DNA of 52,548 nt from Ferrimicrobium sp. (GTDB taxonomy: Bacteria; Actinomycetota; Acidimicrobiia; Acidimicrobiales; Acidimicrobiaceae), in assembly GCF_027319265.1 (NCBI RefSeq), contig NZ_DAHVNP010000007.1, positions 1 through 52,548 on the forward strand. The letters are read 5' to 3'. The translations under genes were made by a program, and so were the position numbers. The first letter of the stretch is position 1; each line of letters begins with the position of its first letter. Positions 26,387 through 34,710 of this stretch are shown here, piece by piece. Below the pieces are notes generated by a model. The model saw only the letters and a list, made by a program, of their open reading frames with translations, did no database searches and was not told where the DNA came from.

Positions 26387-27211
26387 TTAGCCGAGGCGAA
26401 CTCCGGTAGGGGTTCCAAAGCGGAGATGGAGTTCGTGTTTGATCGCTTTGGGGAAACCAGTGGCGGTCACGCGGTGAAGTTCAGCGATGGCGAGTTGTGC
26501 CTGGGCGTCTCCGGCGAGTGCAAGGCGGCAGAGGGCTGGATCGAGGTTAGCGACGGCAAGGATCGCTCCGTTGATGGCGAGGAGACCAGCGAGGGCGAGG
26601 AGTACTGGATTGCCGACATAGAGGGCACCCTCAAAGCGACGTACCTCCTCGAGGAGCCTGGAGGCATCACCGCTGGAGTCCTTTACGCCGATCACTGGGA
26701 GTGAACAGAGAGCGTCCACCGACAGCCCTGGCGAGGAGGCAGCGGGGAAGTGGTAGGCCAGTATCGGGGCTGTTGGGCATGCCTCGGCGATCGCCTCATA
26801 GTAGGGGCGTGGATCCAGGGATCTGGGTGGTGACAGGACAAGGAGTGCGTCGGCGCCGCTGTCGATCGCTCGTTTGGAGGTGTGCACCGCGGCTCGTGCA
26901 GAGGGTTGTCCGGTGCCGGCAAAGACGGGTATGGATGAGGGGAGGATGGCACGTAGTTCGCGGATGAGGCGTGCACGCTCATTATCATCGAGAGCACTGG
27001 CCTCACCAGTCGTCCCCGCGACCAAGATGCCAGTCACCCCGAGTTCGACGAGACGTGCCCCATGTTCGACGGTCGCCTTGAGGTCCAGCTCTCCCGCATC
27101 GTCAAAGAGTGTCACGAGCGCCACCCCGATTCCGCGAAAGAGCGGATCCTGGCTGGCGTCGTCAGAACCGGGGCGGGTCGCGCCCTGTTGTACAGGTTGT
27201 TCGGTAGTCAT
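26387..27211 (-). CDS. DapA-family (dihydrodipicolinate synthase/N-acetylneuraminate lyase) aldolase
   Basis: The 274-residue TIM barrel has AGTTGEASAL at 65-74 (the GTTGE carboxylate-binding loop), Y153 in ILAYHFPAA and Schiff-base lysine K177 in VIGVKDSSGD. It is a class I pyruvate-type aldolase or lyase in the DapA superfamily. A true DapA role is unproven: the sequence departs from canonical DapA and the gene lies beside catabolic genes, so it might cleave a keto acid. It is convergent with the amidase operon. The N-terminal 26 residues are Gln/Thr-rich and possibly not all translated. Confidence 0.88.
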   Translation of the reverse strand: MTTEQPVQQGATRPGSDDASQDPLFRGIGVALVTLFDDAGELDLKATVEHGARLVELGVTGILVAGTTGEASALDDNERARLIRELRAILPSSIPVFAGTGQPSARAAVHTSKRAIDSGADALLVLSPPRSLDPRPYYEAIAEACPTAPILAYHFPAASSPGLSVDALCSLPVIGVKDSSGDASRLLEEVRRFEGALYVGNPVLLALAGLLAINGAILAVANLDPALCRLALAGDAQAQLAIAELHRVTATGFPKAIKHELHLRFGTPTGVRLG

Positions 27212-27271
27212 TGGGGCCCAGTGTAGTGGCGAATGCCTCTGTGAACAGGTGAGGCATTGTGCCGTGCCTAG

Positions 27272-29461
27272 TCAGTCAACCGCGGATAGCGTTGCGTCTA
27301 TTGTTGGTTCGTCGTCTTCGACACCCTCTGCCTCGATGTGGGGCAGAATCTTGTCGAGCCACTTGGGTATCCACCAGCTCTTCGTACCAAGCAGGGTCAT
27401 AATCGAGGGGACCAAGAGAAGCCGCACGACGGTTGCATCGATGAGTACGCTGACCCCAAAACCGATGGAGAACATTTTGATGACCACATCAGGTGATCCA
27501 GCAAAGGCGAAGAATACGCTTGCCATGATCAACGCGGCGGCAGAGATCACACGACCGGTGGAGGAGAGACCCTCGGAGACTGCCTCGGTGTTGTCATGGG
27601 CCCGTATCCAGACCTCCCGTACCTTCGAAAGCAGAAAGACTTCGTAGTCCATCGAGAGGCCAAAGACGACGGCGAAGACGATGAGGGGAACGTAGGCCTC
27701 GATCGAGACCTTGTTCGGTACGTCGAGCAGACTCCGCCCCCAACCCCATTGGAAGGTGGTGACTAGCACCCCGTAGGCTGCCCCGATGCTCAGCAGGTTC
27801 ATGACAACTGCCTTGATGGCGAGTACCAGGCTGCGGAAGGCGGACATGATAATGAAAAAGGCAACCACGAGCACGGCCAGGATGGTGAGTATCAGATGTG
27901 AGCCAAGGGTTTGATCGAATTGAATCTGTAGAGCTGTACCTCCGGTGACGTAGCCCTGTGCACCGGTACCAGCGGTGACCTTTGGAATGGTGGTGTTTAC
28001 CAACGTCGAGTAGAGCGTCGTTGTCTTCTGATTATCCGGCCCCGTCTTTGGCACTACGGTTGAAATAAGGAGCGCCGAGTTCGGTGTCGGCGCAGGTGGA
28101 GTGACCGAGGCGATGTCAGGAACCTTGCTGACCTGCTGGTAGAGGTCATTGGCGAGGGTGGTGGGAGAACCGTCGTAGTGGTCGATGTCAAGAACCACAA
28201 CGAGCGGACCGTTGGCACCTCGGCCAAATGCCTGGGCTACCTCATCATAGGCTCGACGTGAGGTAAAAGAGGTTGGGTAGGAGGAGTCGCCGACGTTTCC
28301 GAGCCGCATCGAGAAGAATGGAATGGTGAGGACGCCGAGAAGGATGAGACCCGCAAAGAGGAAGAGGACCGGCCTGCGTTGCAGACTACGGGCATAGCGG
28401 TGCCACATGTCATTTCGATCACCCGCTTCGGCCTTGGCAGGTCCAAGATGGAGACGGTCGATGCTGCGTCCAGCGAGACTGAGGCCAGCCGGTACCAGGG
28501 TGATCGCGCCAGCAGCTGCGGTGAGGACGCCAAAGAAGGCGGCAAAGCCGAGCTGCCCAAAGAAGGTGATGCCAGAGGCATAGAGTCCAAACAGCGCCAC
28601 TGATACGCTGGTTGCCGCCACGAGGACAGCGTGCCCGCTGGTCGCAACTGTGCGACCGGCGGCATCAATAGGATCATGGCCGTCCATGATTCGCTGGCGA
28701 AAACGGGTACTCAAGAAGACGGCATAATCGATCCCGACTCCAAGGCCGATCATGAGCGCCAACGTCGGCGAAGCCGTAGCGAAGGTGATCACGCTGGCGA
28801 CCATGCCGAGGATGGAGACACCGATGCCGACACTGAAGACGGCGGTCAGAAGGGGTAGACCGGCAGCGACGAGACTCCCAAAACTCACGAGTAGGACGAC
28901 GATAGCCACGCCGAAGCCGATGGCCTCCGACGTGGCGTCGCGGGTCGGTGGGTTGACATTGGCATCGAATCCACCGCCATAGTTGACGATAAGGCCCGCG
29001 TGCGTCGCGGGCTCCATGGCACGATAGAGCGAGTTCGCGTAGCTGGTCCCGAGTGATGCGGGGAGCACCGAGAGATGCACGGTGATCAGCGCGGTGGTTT
29101 GTGACTTCGAGAGTCCTGTCGAGCTGGGGGCGAGTGGATTGCTCACTGAGATCACATCTTTGAGGCGGGCTAGGTTCTGTTCGGCTTGGGTGAGCGCGCC
29201 TCCTTGGGATATGAGGTCCTTGCTAGTGACGACGATGAGTCCGGTATAACCAGATGCCTTTGGATCATTCTTGGCCAGCAGTGCCAGCCCGGTAGAGGAC
29301 TGGGTCCCCGGCAGGTTCACGTTGTTCTGGTAGATACCGGAGATCTCGTGGTGCCCGATGAGCGTTGCGGCCAATACGACAACCCAGATAGCGATCGTTG
29401 TGAACGGATGACGAGCGCATGCGCGTCCGACGCTATCAAGTCGATGTGGTTGCTTGTTCAT
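27272..29461 (-). CDS. MMPL-family RND exporter
   Basis: From ATG 29461 (AGGGGG site) the protein has about 729 residues. A cytoplasmic start leads into helix 1 (HPFTTIAIWVVVLAATLIG). A large extracytoplasmic loop follows, then two MMPL blocks of five to six helices each: DATSEAIGFGVAIVVLLVSFGSLVAAGLPLLTA with GLGVGIDYAVFLSTRFRQ in the first half and VFGLSMDYEVFLLSKVREVWIR in the second. The GxxxDY motifs carry the Asp-Tyr pairs of the proton relay. Family members export lipids, siderophores or drugs. The frame opens a further 144 codons upstream, but these run antisense to the TetR gene and are rejected. The likely regulator is that divergent TetR. Confidence 0.93.
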   Translation of the reverse strand: MNKQPHRLDSVGRACARHPFTTIAIWVVVLAATLIGHHEISGIYQNNVNLPGTQSSTGLALLAKNDPKASGYTGLIVVTSKDLISQGGALTQAEQNLARLKDVISVSNPLAPSSTGLSKSQTTALITVHLSVLPASLGTSYANSLYRAMEPATHAGLIVNYGGGFDANVNPPTRDATSEAIGFGVAIVVLLVSFGSLVAAGLPLLTAVFSVGIGVSILGMVASVITFATASPTLALMIGLGVGIDYAVFLSTRFRQRIMDGHDPIDAAGRTVATSGHAVLVAATSVSVALFGLYASGITFFGQLGFAAFFGVLTAAAGAITLVPAGLSLAGRSIDRLHLGPAKAEAGDRNDMWHRYARSLQRRPVLFLFAGLILLGVLTIPFFSMRLGNVGDSSYPTSFTSRRAYDEVAQAFGRGANGPLVVVLDIDHYDGSPTTLANDLYQQVSKVPDIASVTPPAPTPNSALLISTVVPKTGPDNQKTTTLYSTLVNTTIPKVTAGTGAQGYVTGGTALQIQFDQTLGSHLILTILAVLVVAFFIIMSAFRSLVLAIKAVVMNLLSIGAAYGVLVTTFQWGWGRSLLDVPNKVSIEAYVPLIVFAVVFGLSMDYEVFLLSKVREVWIRAHDNTEAVSEGLSSTGRVISAAALIMASVFFAFAGSPDVVIKMFSIGFGVSVLIDATVVRLLLVPSIMTLLGTKSWWIPKWLDKILPHIEAEGVEDDEPTIDATLSAVD

Positions 29462-29603
29462 CAATTCCCCCTTCAAACATCTCTGCGCTTTGATCAGATG
29501 AGCGAGGTTCTTGGGGATTCCACAGCTGGCGGCGACCGCATGACTACCCTCAGTTCTCGCGTTCGGTGTTCTTGAACTTGGCCTGACATCGTATCCTAAC
29601 AGA

Positions 29604-29633
29604 TGACAGTACTGCCAAATGCAGGTGCTGCCA
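29604..29633. promoter_or_regulatory. Candidate TetR operator in the MMPL/TetR spacer
   Basis: TGACAGTACTGCCA at 29604-29617 is a near-perfect 14-bp palindrome (CAGTACTG core). A related TGCAGGTGCTGCCA lies at 29620-29633, offset by 16 bp. Both lie between the divergent MMPL and TetR starts, where an autoregulating TetR dimer would bind. Confidence 0.5.
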
Positions 29634-29687
29634 AAATGATTTGCCTGAATTGATATCTTCCAAGCCCGGCAGGTAGGCTTATTGAAT

Positions 29688-30350
29688 ATGGAGATCAACA
29701 AGCCAGTTGGACGCCGTGAGATCAAAAAAGCGGCGACAAGAGAGCGAATCATCGAGGTTGCTCGCCAACTCATCGCCCAGCAGGGCTTTCTTGAAACCAC
29801 TATCCTCCAGATCACCGATAAGGCGGATGTATCAGAGCGCACCTTCTTTCGGTATTTCGAATCTAAGGATGACCTCTTGCTGCTTGACCTCATCTCATAC
29901 TTCGATCTTGTCGAAGCAGAGGTGACACGGCGTCCTCGATCTGAGGAGCCACTGCGGGCGCTCCTTGAGGCGATCGTGAGTGGTATTCGTCAACGTATGG
30001 ATGCGGTGCTTGAAGTACCAATTTTCCGCCCTTATCGTTCTGAGGTAGACCTCACGGGTCAGCTTGTAAGGAACTATCTGAATTTTGAGCTCCGTGTTGC
30101 TCAAGCCTTGACGGATCGTCTTGTCGATGAAGGTGTTGACGCGGAGACCGCACGGTTTCGTGCCGATGTTGCCGCAAAACTGGGCGTTAGTACGCTGCGT
30201 GCTGCGGTTCGCGAGGTCTTCCAGGAGTTACCGGAGCGGCTTCACCCTGAGACTGACGAGCTCATCGCACGGATCGAGCGAGCGTTTGCGATCGCGGTCG
30301 AGGAGTTTCACCTCTTTATCCAAGCCGAAGTGGTGCAGGGCGGGGAGTGA
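29688..30350 (+). CDS. TetR-family transcriptional regulator
   Basis: The 220-residue protein starts at ATG 29688. Residues about 10-60 are the TetR helix-turn-helix: IKKAATRERIIEVARQLIAQQGFLETTILQITDKADVSERTFFRYFESKDDLLLLDL, with the SERTFFRYF recognition helix. The remainder is a helical ligand pocket of unknown specificity. It is divergent from the MMPL exporter gene with a palindrome in the spacer, which supports local repression of that exporter and of itself. The spacer from this gene to the next on the same strand is 235 bp. Confidence 0.92.
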   Translation: MEINKPVGRREIKKAATRERIIEVARQLIAQQGFLETTILQITDKADVSERTFFRYFESKDDLLLLDLISYFDLVEAEVTRRPRSEEPLRALLEAIVSGIRQRMDAVLEVPIFRPYRSEVDLTGQLVRNYLNFELRVAQALTDRLVDEGVDAETARFRADVAAKLGVSTLRAAVREVFQELPERLHPETDELIARIERAFAIAVEEFHLFIQAEVVQGGE

Positions 30351-30585
30351 GTTGGGGGATCGGGCTCTCCTAGCCCGGCGATCAGACAGGGAAAAGGCAT
30401 CGGCAAAGCATCTCGACCGTACCGTTTGGGGGGAATCTGGCCCCTGACGCGGTAAGGCGCCTACGAGCGATTCCCCCACCGATGGGCTCAAAGTGTGGCG
30501 CACAAGTTCTCGGTCGTCCTTCTTTGAGGTAGCTAGCATGTCCATCAACTTAGTTGAGCGTACTGCTTTGAAAAGGAGACCGATA

Positions 30586-30927
30586 ATGGACACCGTTGAT
30601 GAGATGGCTGGTAGTGGAACGCACCAATCGCGACTCGTTCGCATCCTTGCCTTCGTGCCGAGGATCCTGGCATCAAAACCGCACATCATCCTGCTGACAC
30701 TGCTCGGGGTCTACCTGGTCGTGCTACCGTTGGTATCGGTGCACGTCTCGGCTTTTGCCGAGCTCGTTGGCGGCAACTATACCAACGTTACCAGTGACCT
30801 GGGCGCTTGTATCGCGGCGGGCGGCACCATTCACCTCATCAAGTCACACCGGGAGCATCGTAGCCAGCTCACGAAACTCGAGAACTTGGTAACTGACCTT
30901 CACCGTCGGCTGGACGAGAGGGGTTAA
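30586..30927 (+). CDS. Small two-helix membrane protein of unknown function
   Basis: ATG 30586 follows AAAAGGAG and gives 113 residues. A hydrophilic N-terminus of about 27 residues leads to two hydrophobic segments (IILLTLLGVYLVVLPLVSV near 35-53 and VTSDLGACIAAGGTIHLI near 69-86) and a charged C-terminal helix with a leucine pattern (REHRSQLTKLENLVTDLHRRLDE) that could form a short coiled coil. It is not recognised. It precedes the flavohaem reductase gene by about 130 bp with a hairpin between them, so co-transcription is doubtful. Confidence 0.65.
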   Translation: MDTVDEMAGSGTHQSRLVRILAFVPRILASKPHIILLTLLGVYLVVLPLVSVHVSAFAELVGGNYTNVTSDLGACIAAGGTIHLIKSHREHRSQLTKLENLVTDLHRRLDERG

Positions 30928-30988
30928 GAAGTTTCTTGTCTCAGCTCGGCTTCAGTCGATGCCAAGCTTCGCACGGCATGCTGGAAGA

Positions 30989-31010
30989 CGGAGAGCCCCA
31001 GGGCTCTCCG
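30989..31010 (+). terminator. GC-rich hairpin after the small membrane protein gene
   Basis: CGGAGAGCC and GGCTCTCCG form a 9-bp stem closing a 4-nt loop (30989-31010). The next bases are ACTTTGG, so the T-tract is poor. Position after one gene and before another suggests a terminator that may be partly read through. Confidence 0.55.
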
Positions 31011-31058
31011 ACTTTGGTTACGTGATTGGGTGCCTGCCGGTTGGGCTAAAGGAGTTGT

Positions 31059-32423
31059 ATGAAGGTTTCGGCCCCCACGGGCGCGGCGGTTGCACGGACA
31101 GATTCGGCGCGATCCCGACGTTCAGGTGAGACTGGTCTGTTGGTTGCCTTGGCGGTTGCAGGCATTGGCCTTGGTGTGATACTCGGATTGCCCTTGGTTG
31201 ACGGGACGGTGCATGAGATCCACGCGCCAGGCGGTTGGGCGCTCTTCCTTGGATCGGTGACGGGACTGATCGGCACCTACTTCGCTCTGGTGATGGTGTT
31301 CATGGCCTCCCGTCTGCCCATGCTTGAACGAGCCTTGGGCAGGGGTGGAGTGATGGGTTGGCACAAAAACCTCTCCATACTCGCGATCTCCTTCATCCTC
31401 GCCCACGCCGTGCTCACCACGATGGCCTATGCCGAGATCGCGAAGACAGGATTTACCCATGAGCTCGGTGTGCTGATCAACAGCTACCCCGATATGATCA
31501 CTGCCTTCATCGCGCTGGGTTTGATGTTGTTGATCGGGTTGGTGTCCCTGCCATGGTTGCGCCAGCGCCTCTCGCGGGAGAACTGGTGGCTCCTACATCT
31601 CTTGATCTACGTCGCCCTCGTGCTCTCCTTTGCCCATGAGTTGGCTCTCGGTCCTAGCTTTGTGAACCACCCCATCGCACAATGGGTGTGGGGGCTAGCG
31701 TGGATCGGGGCTGGAGTTGCGATCCTCACCTATCGTATTTTCGTACCGCTGCTACGCTCCATGCGCCATGGATTGCGGGTGGCGGCTGTGGAACCTCAAG
31801 CCAATGGTGTAACTAAGATCCTTCTTGAGGGCCATTATCTAGAAGACCTCCCGCTTCAGGGAGGCCAGTTCTTCGAGTGGCGCTTTCTCACCCGGGGTCG
31901 ATGGTGGCAAGCCCACCCGTTCTCGGTGGTCGATCGCCAGGAGGATACCTTGCGCTTGATGGTAAAGCCGATCGGTGACTTTTCAACGAACCTTGCCAAG
32001 CTGAAGGTAGGTACCCACGTTTGGTTTGAGGGCCCCTATGGCAATTTTACCGTGGCACAACGGGCCAGAGATCGTGCGCTACTCATCGCTGGTGGAATCG
32101 GAGTGACCGCCGTACGGGGCCTGCTCGAGGATCTACCCCGTGAGAGTCGGCCCGCGGTGGTGTTGCGTGTCACCGCCAAGACCGATGTGGTGTTACTCGA
32201 CGAACTCGAGCGACTGGTCAGCGAGCGTAACGGCAGGGTCTACATCTTGAGTGGGGATCGCACGGAGGTGGATCTGCGTACCATCGCAGGCAACATCAAG
32301 GACTACCGAAGTCGGGATATCTTCATCAGTGGGTCTCCCGGTTTTGTTGAGGCGGTTCGAGATGTCTTTGTACAGCTCGGCGTTAAGCGGCGTCAGGTGC
32401 ATGCAGAGCCTTACACGATTTAA
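31059..32423 (+). CDS. Membrane flavohaem reductase (ferric-reductase/NOX-like)
   Basis: The 454-residue protein has a ferric-reductase-like transmembrane half with six helices. Two His pairs, H102/H116 (GWHKNLSILAISFILAHAV) and H180/H193 (LLHLLIYVALVLSFAHEL), have the 13-14-residue spacing that ligates two haems across the membrane. Residues 240-454 are a ferredoxin-NADP reductase module: HPFSVV (near 287-292) binds FAD, LIAGGIGVTAVRG (near 348) binds NAD(P)H and ISGSPGFVEAV (near 427) closes the site. It should move electrons from cytosolic NAD(P)H across the membrane. It heads the FMN-protein/ApbE operon, which suggests the electron acceptor is that bound flavin. Start ATG 31059 has a GGAG site. 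Confidence 0.93.
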   Translation: MKVSAPTGAAVARTDSARSRRSGETGLLVALAVAGIGLGVILGLPLVDGTVHEIHAPGGWALFLGSVTGLIGTYFALVMVFMASRLPMLERALGRGGVMGWHKNLSILAISFILAHAVLTTMAYAEIAKTGFTHELGVLINSYPDMITAFIALGLMLLIGLVSLPWLRQRLSRENWWLLHLLIYVALVLSFAHELALGPSFVNHPIAQWVWGLAWIGAGVAILTYRIFVPLLRSMRHGLRVAAVEPQANGVTKILLEGHYLEDLPLQGGQFFEWRFLTRGRWWQAHPFSVVDRQEDTLRLMVKPIGDFSTNLAKLKVGTHVWFEGPYGNFTVAQRARDRALLIAGGIGVTAVRGLLEDLPRESRPAVVLRVTAKTDVVLLDELERLVSERNGRVYILSGDRTEVDLRTIAGNIKDYRSRDIFISGSPGFVEAVRDVFVQLGVKRRQVHAEPYTI

Positions 32424-32477
32424 CCAATGGAGTGGATAGGTGGATGGCGATGACAAAAATCGTGGAAGGAAGAGCGT

Positions 32478-32933
32478 ATGCGTAGGGCATTGACGGTACT
32501 TGGGGCAACGGTCGTGGGGCTCATTGGGGTGCTCACGCTGCACTCTCGGGCCAAGACTCAGCTGAGCGTCAACTCAATCGACAAAGCCCATCGGAGCGCA
32601 AAGGCCAACAGGGGCAAAGGTGCGGTACCGACCAACGTGGCGCTCCCAGCTGGACCAACCTCGGTGACCGGACCGTTGACGAACTACGGTTTCGGTGACA
32701 TTGCGGTGACGGTGGATGTGAAGGCGCACAAGATCGTTGACATCTCCATCGCCAAGTTCCAGGCCCTTGAGGCATACTCGGTCGAGATCGAACAGGCTGC
32801 GGTTCCTTCGCTAAGAGCGGAGGCACTCAAAGCCCAAGGACTTCCCATCGCGATCGTTTCGGGTGCTACCTACACCAGTCAGGGATTCGCCTACTCGTTA
32901 CAGGGTGCTTTGAACAAGTTGCGAGGCAAGTAG
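32478..32933 (+). CDS. Extracytoplasmic FMN-binding domain protein
   Basis: The 151-residue protein has an N-terminal hydrophobic stretch (residues 3-21, signal or anchor) followed by a spacer and one FMN-binding domain (about 65-148). The flavinylation motif SGATYTSQG is at 128-136, with T131 the expected FMN-phosphoester acceptor, as in NqrC/RnfG. The upstream Asp of the consensus is replaced by Ala (PIAIVSGAT). It should sit outside the membrane, receive FMN from ApbE and accept electrons from the upstream reductase. Its stop TAG overlaps the GTG of the ApbE gene. Single-domain FMN-binding proteins are used for extracellular electron transfer. Confidence 0.9.
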   Translation: MRRALTVLGATVVGLIGVLTLHSRAKTQLSVNSIDKAHRSAKANRGKGAVPTNVALPAGPTSVTGPLTNYGFGDIAVTVDVKAHKIVDISIAKFQALEAYSVEIEQAAVPSLRAEALKAQGLPIAIVSGATYTSQGFAYSLQGALNKLRGK

Positions 32934-33682
32934 TGCTCACCGATATTGTGACCATGGGCACCGTCTTTACCCTTTCGGCAGCTGATCAGATTGACGAGGA
33001 AGATGGGAAGCAGATCGAGGTGGGCTGGGAGTCGCTCGTCGAACGTGCGAGGGCCGAGCTTGGACGCATCGACGCTGTATTTAGCACCTACCGGAGTGAT
33101 AGTGAGGTCAGTCGTCTCCGTCGGGGTGAGCGTGGCGTTCACAGTGATGAACTCGATGAGGTGATCGCCCTCTGCGAGGTTGCTCGGGAGCTCTCAGATG
33201 GCTACTTTGACCCGTGGGCGGTCCCTGGTGGGTTTGACCCATCGGGACTGGTGAAGGGTTGGGCGGCTGAGCGCATCCTTGGAATGATGATTAGCGCAGG
33301 TGCAACTGAGGCGGTGGTGAACGGTGGTGGCGATATCGCAATCTACAGTGACACCCCGATCAACGTTGGTATTCGCCATCCTCGCCACGCCGATCGGCTG
33401 TGTGGGGTGGTCCAGACCAATAGCGCGGTCGCGACCTCAGGACTCTACGAGCGGGGGTGTCATGTCGTCAACCCCTTGGGCGACGAGCTCGGTGCGTTCG
33501 CGGCCACAGTTGTTGGGGCACCACTCTATCTTGCCGATGCGCTGGCGACAGCGGTGATCGCCGGAGGGGTGCGAGTCCTCGAGCGGATCGGTCACGAGGG
33601 TTCCTTTCGCGGGCTGTTGATCACCGCTGATGGGATCATGCATACACTCCCAGGCACCTTGGCCTCATATACCGAGGCCTAA
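32933..33682 (+). CDS. apbE: ApbE-type FAD:protein FMN transferase
   Basis: The 249-residue protein begins at GTG 32933, overlapping the previous stop by one base. TMGTVFTLS at 6-14 is the N-terminal flavin-binding motif; FSTYRSDSEVSRLRRGERG (near 45-63), FDPSGLVKGWAAERI near 101 and AVVNGGGDIAIYS near 123 follow the ApbE pattern, and the Mg2+-site region YLADALATAVI near 203 is present. It transfers FMN from FAD to a Ser/Thr of a partner protein, which here is plainly the preceding FMN-binding protein. A signal peptide is not obvious; known homologues act outside the membrane, and the shorter N-terminus might mean cytosolic flavinylation before export. Confidence 0.92.
   Translation: MLTDIVTMGTVFTLSAADQIDEEDGKQIEVGWESLVERARAELGRIDAVFSTYRSDSEVSRLRRGERGVHSDELDEVIALCEVARELSDGYFDPWAVPGGFDPSGLVKGWAAERILGMMISAGATEAVVNGGGDIAIYSDTPINVGIRHPRHADRLCGVVQTNSAVATSGLYERGCHVVNPLGDELGAFAATVVGAPLYLADALATAVIAGGVRVLERIGHEGSFRGLLITADGIMHTLPGTLASYTEA
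33661..33679. terminator. Hairpin at the end of the ApbE gene
   Basis: GGCCTC (33661-33666) and GAGGCC (33674-33679) pair around a 7-nt loop, just before the stop codon and 20 bp before the convergent DyP gene end. It could halt transcription from both sides but lacks a T-tract. Confidence 0.3.
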
Positions 33683-33702
33683 CGCGCGACCATCATGGAT
33701 GA

Positions 33703-34626
33703 CTAGGGGTCTGCGAGCTGCTCCAAGAGCTCCAGCGATGGACAGAAGAAGAGGGTCCCAGTGATCGCGGTGGAGAAGTCGAGCAGTCGGTCGTAGTTGC
33801 CGGGAGGGTCGCCGAGGAACATGTTGGTGAGCATGCGTTCGGTGATGCGGACGTCACTAGCATAGCCGATGAAGTAGGTGCCATAGTGGTGGTCGTGAAG
33901 ACTTCCAAAAGGCATATTGAGCCGGTAGATTGCCAGCTCTGCGTCGTTGGCGTCGCGGATGTTGTTGAGCGCAACATGGGAGTTGATGGGCTTGGTCGCG
34001 TCGTCGAGTTCAACGTTCTCAAGTTTGCGACGACCGACGGCTCGCTCTTGATCTTCGGTGGTAAGTGCCTCCCAAGCGCTGAGATCGTGGAGATACTTCT
34101 GGACGATGACATAGCTGCCACCAACAAAGGCAGGTTCGGCCTCGCCGATGATCGCCACTTGGGCTGCCTCGCTCTGGTCAGGGTTCTCGGTCCCGTCCAC
34201 GAAACCAAGGAGATCGCGTTGATCGAGGTACTTGAAGCCTTGCACCTCGTCAACGATGACCGAGCCGGTGGGCAGCCGGTCTTTGAGGAGACGTGCGAGT
34301 TCGAAACACAGGCCGAGTTCCTGTGATCGGAGATGAAAGAAGAGGTCTCCTGGCGTGGATGGCGCGTCGCGTACGACGCCGTGGAGGGGGGTGAAGGGGT
34401 GAAGGTGCGCTGGTCGCTCGCTCGGTGAGAGCTGATCCCAGAGGAGCGATCCGATGCCAACCACGCAGCTGAGCCGTGCCTCTGGATAGCGGAACCCCAC
34501 CGCCTTGGTGAGGCTGTCAACCTCTCCGAGCAGGGAGCGAATCGCGTTCGTGTGATCAGCTGGAACGGTGACGACCAAGAAAATGGCAGCCCCGGTCAGT
34601 GGTGTTGCAATTTCTTGAGGTTTCAC
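33703..34626 (-). CDS. DyP-type haem peroxidase
   Basis: The 307-residue protein belongs to the dye-decolourising peroxidase family, type B/YfeX-like. The catalytic GxxDG motif is GFVDGTENP near 140-148, INSHVALNNIRDAND near 214 supplies the proximal haem His, and FIGYASDV near 253 is a further family motif. There is no Tat signal, so it is cytoplasmic or encapsulin-loaded. It destroys H2O2 or oxidises haem/Fe substrates. It is convergent with the flavin electron-transfer operon and adjacent to a DoxX gene, suggesting an oxidative-stress or redox neighbourhood. No encapsulin gene is seen next to it. Confidence 0.93.
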   Translation of the reverse strand: MKPQEIATPLTGAAIFLVVTVPADHTNAIRSLLGEVDSLTKAVGFRYPEARLSCVVGIGSLLWDQLSPSERPAHLHPFTPLHGVVRDAPSTPGDLFFHLRSQELGLCFELARLLKDRLPTGSVIVDEVQGFKYLDQRDLLGFVDGTENPDQSEAAQVAIIGEAEPAFVGGSYVIVQKYLHDLSAWEALTTEDQERAVGRRKLENVELDDATKPINSHVALNNIRDANDAELAIYRLNMPFGSLHDHHYGTYFIGYASDVRITERMLTNMFLGDPPGNYDRLLDFSTAITGTLFFCPSLELLEQLADP

Positions 34627-34710
34627 TTCACCTCCTGGCGGTTAGCGATGGATAGCGATCAGGCACAGGGTGATCGTTGCTTTTGGTTGCTACTTATCGT
34701 ATGGATCAGG

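Noticed and set aside
26874-27647. 257-codon plus-strand open frame
   Set aside because: Antisense to the DapA and MMPL genes; Ser/Arg-rich translation typical of a mirror frame.
29462-29893. N-terminal extension of the MMPL protein
   Set aside because: The frame stays open for 144 codons but runs antisense to the TetR gene, and a good ribosome site and typical first helix mark ATG 29461 as the start.
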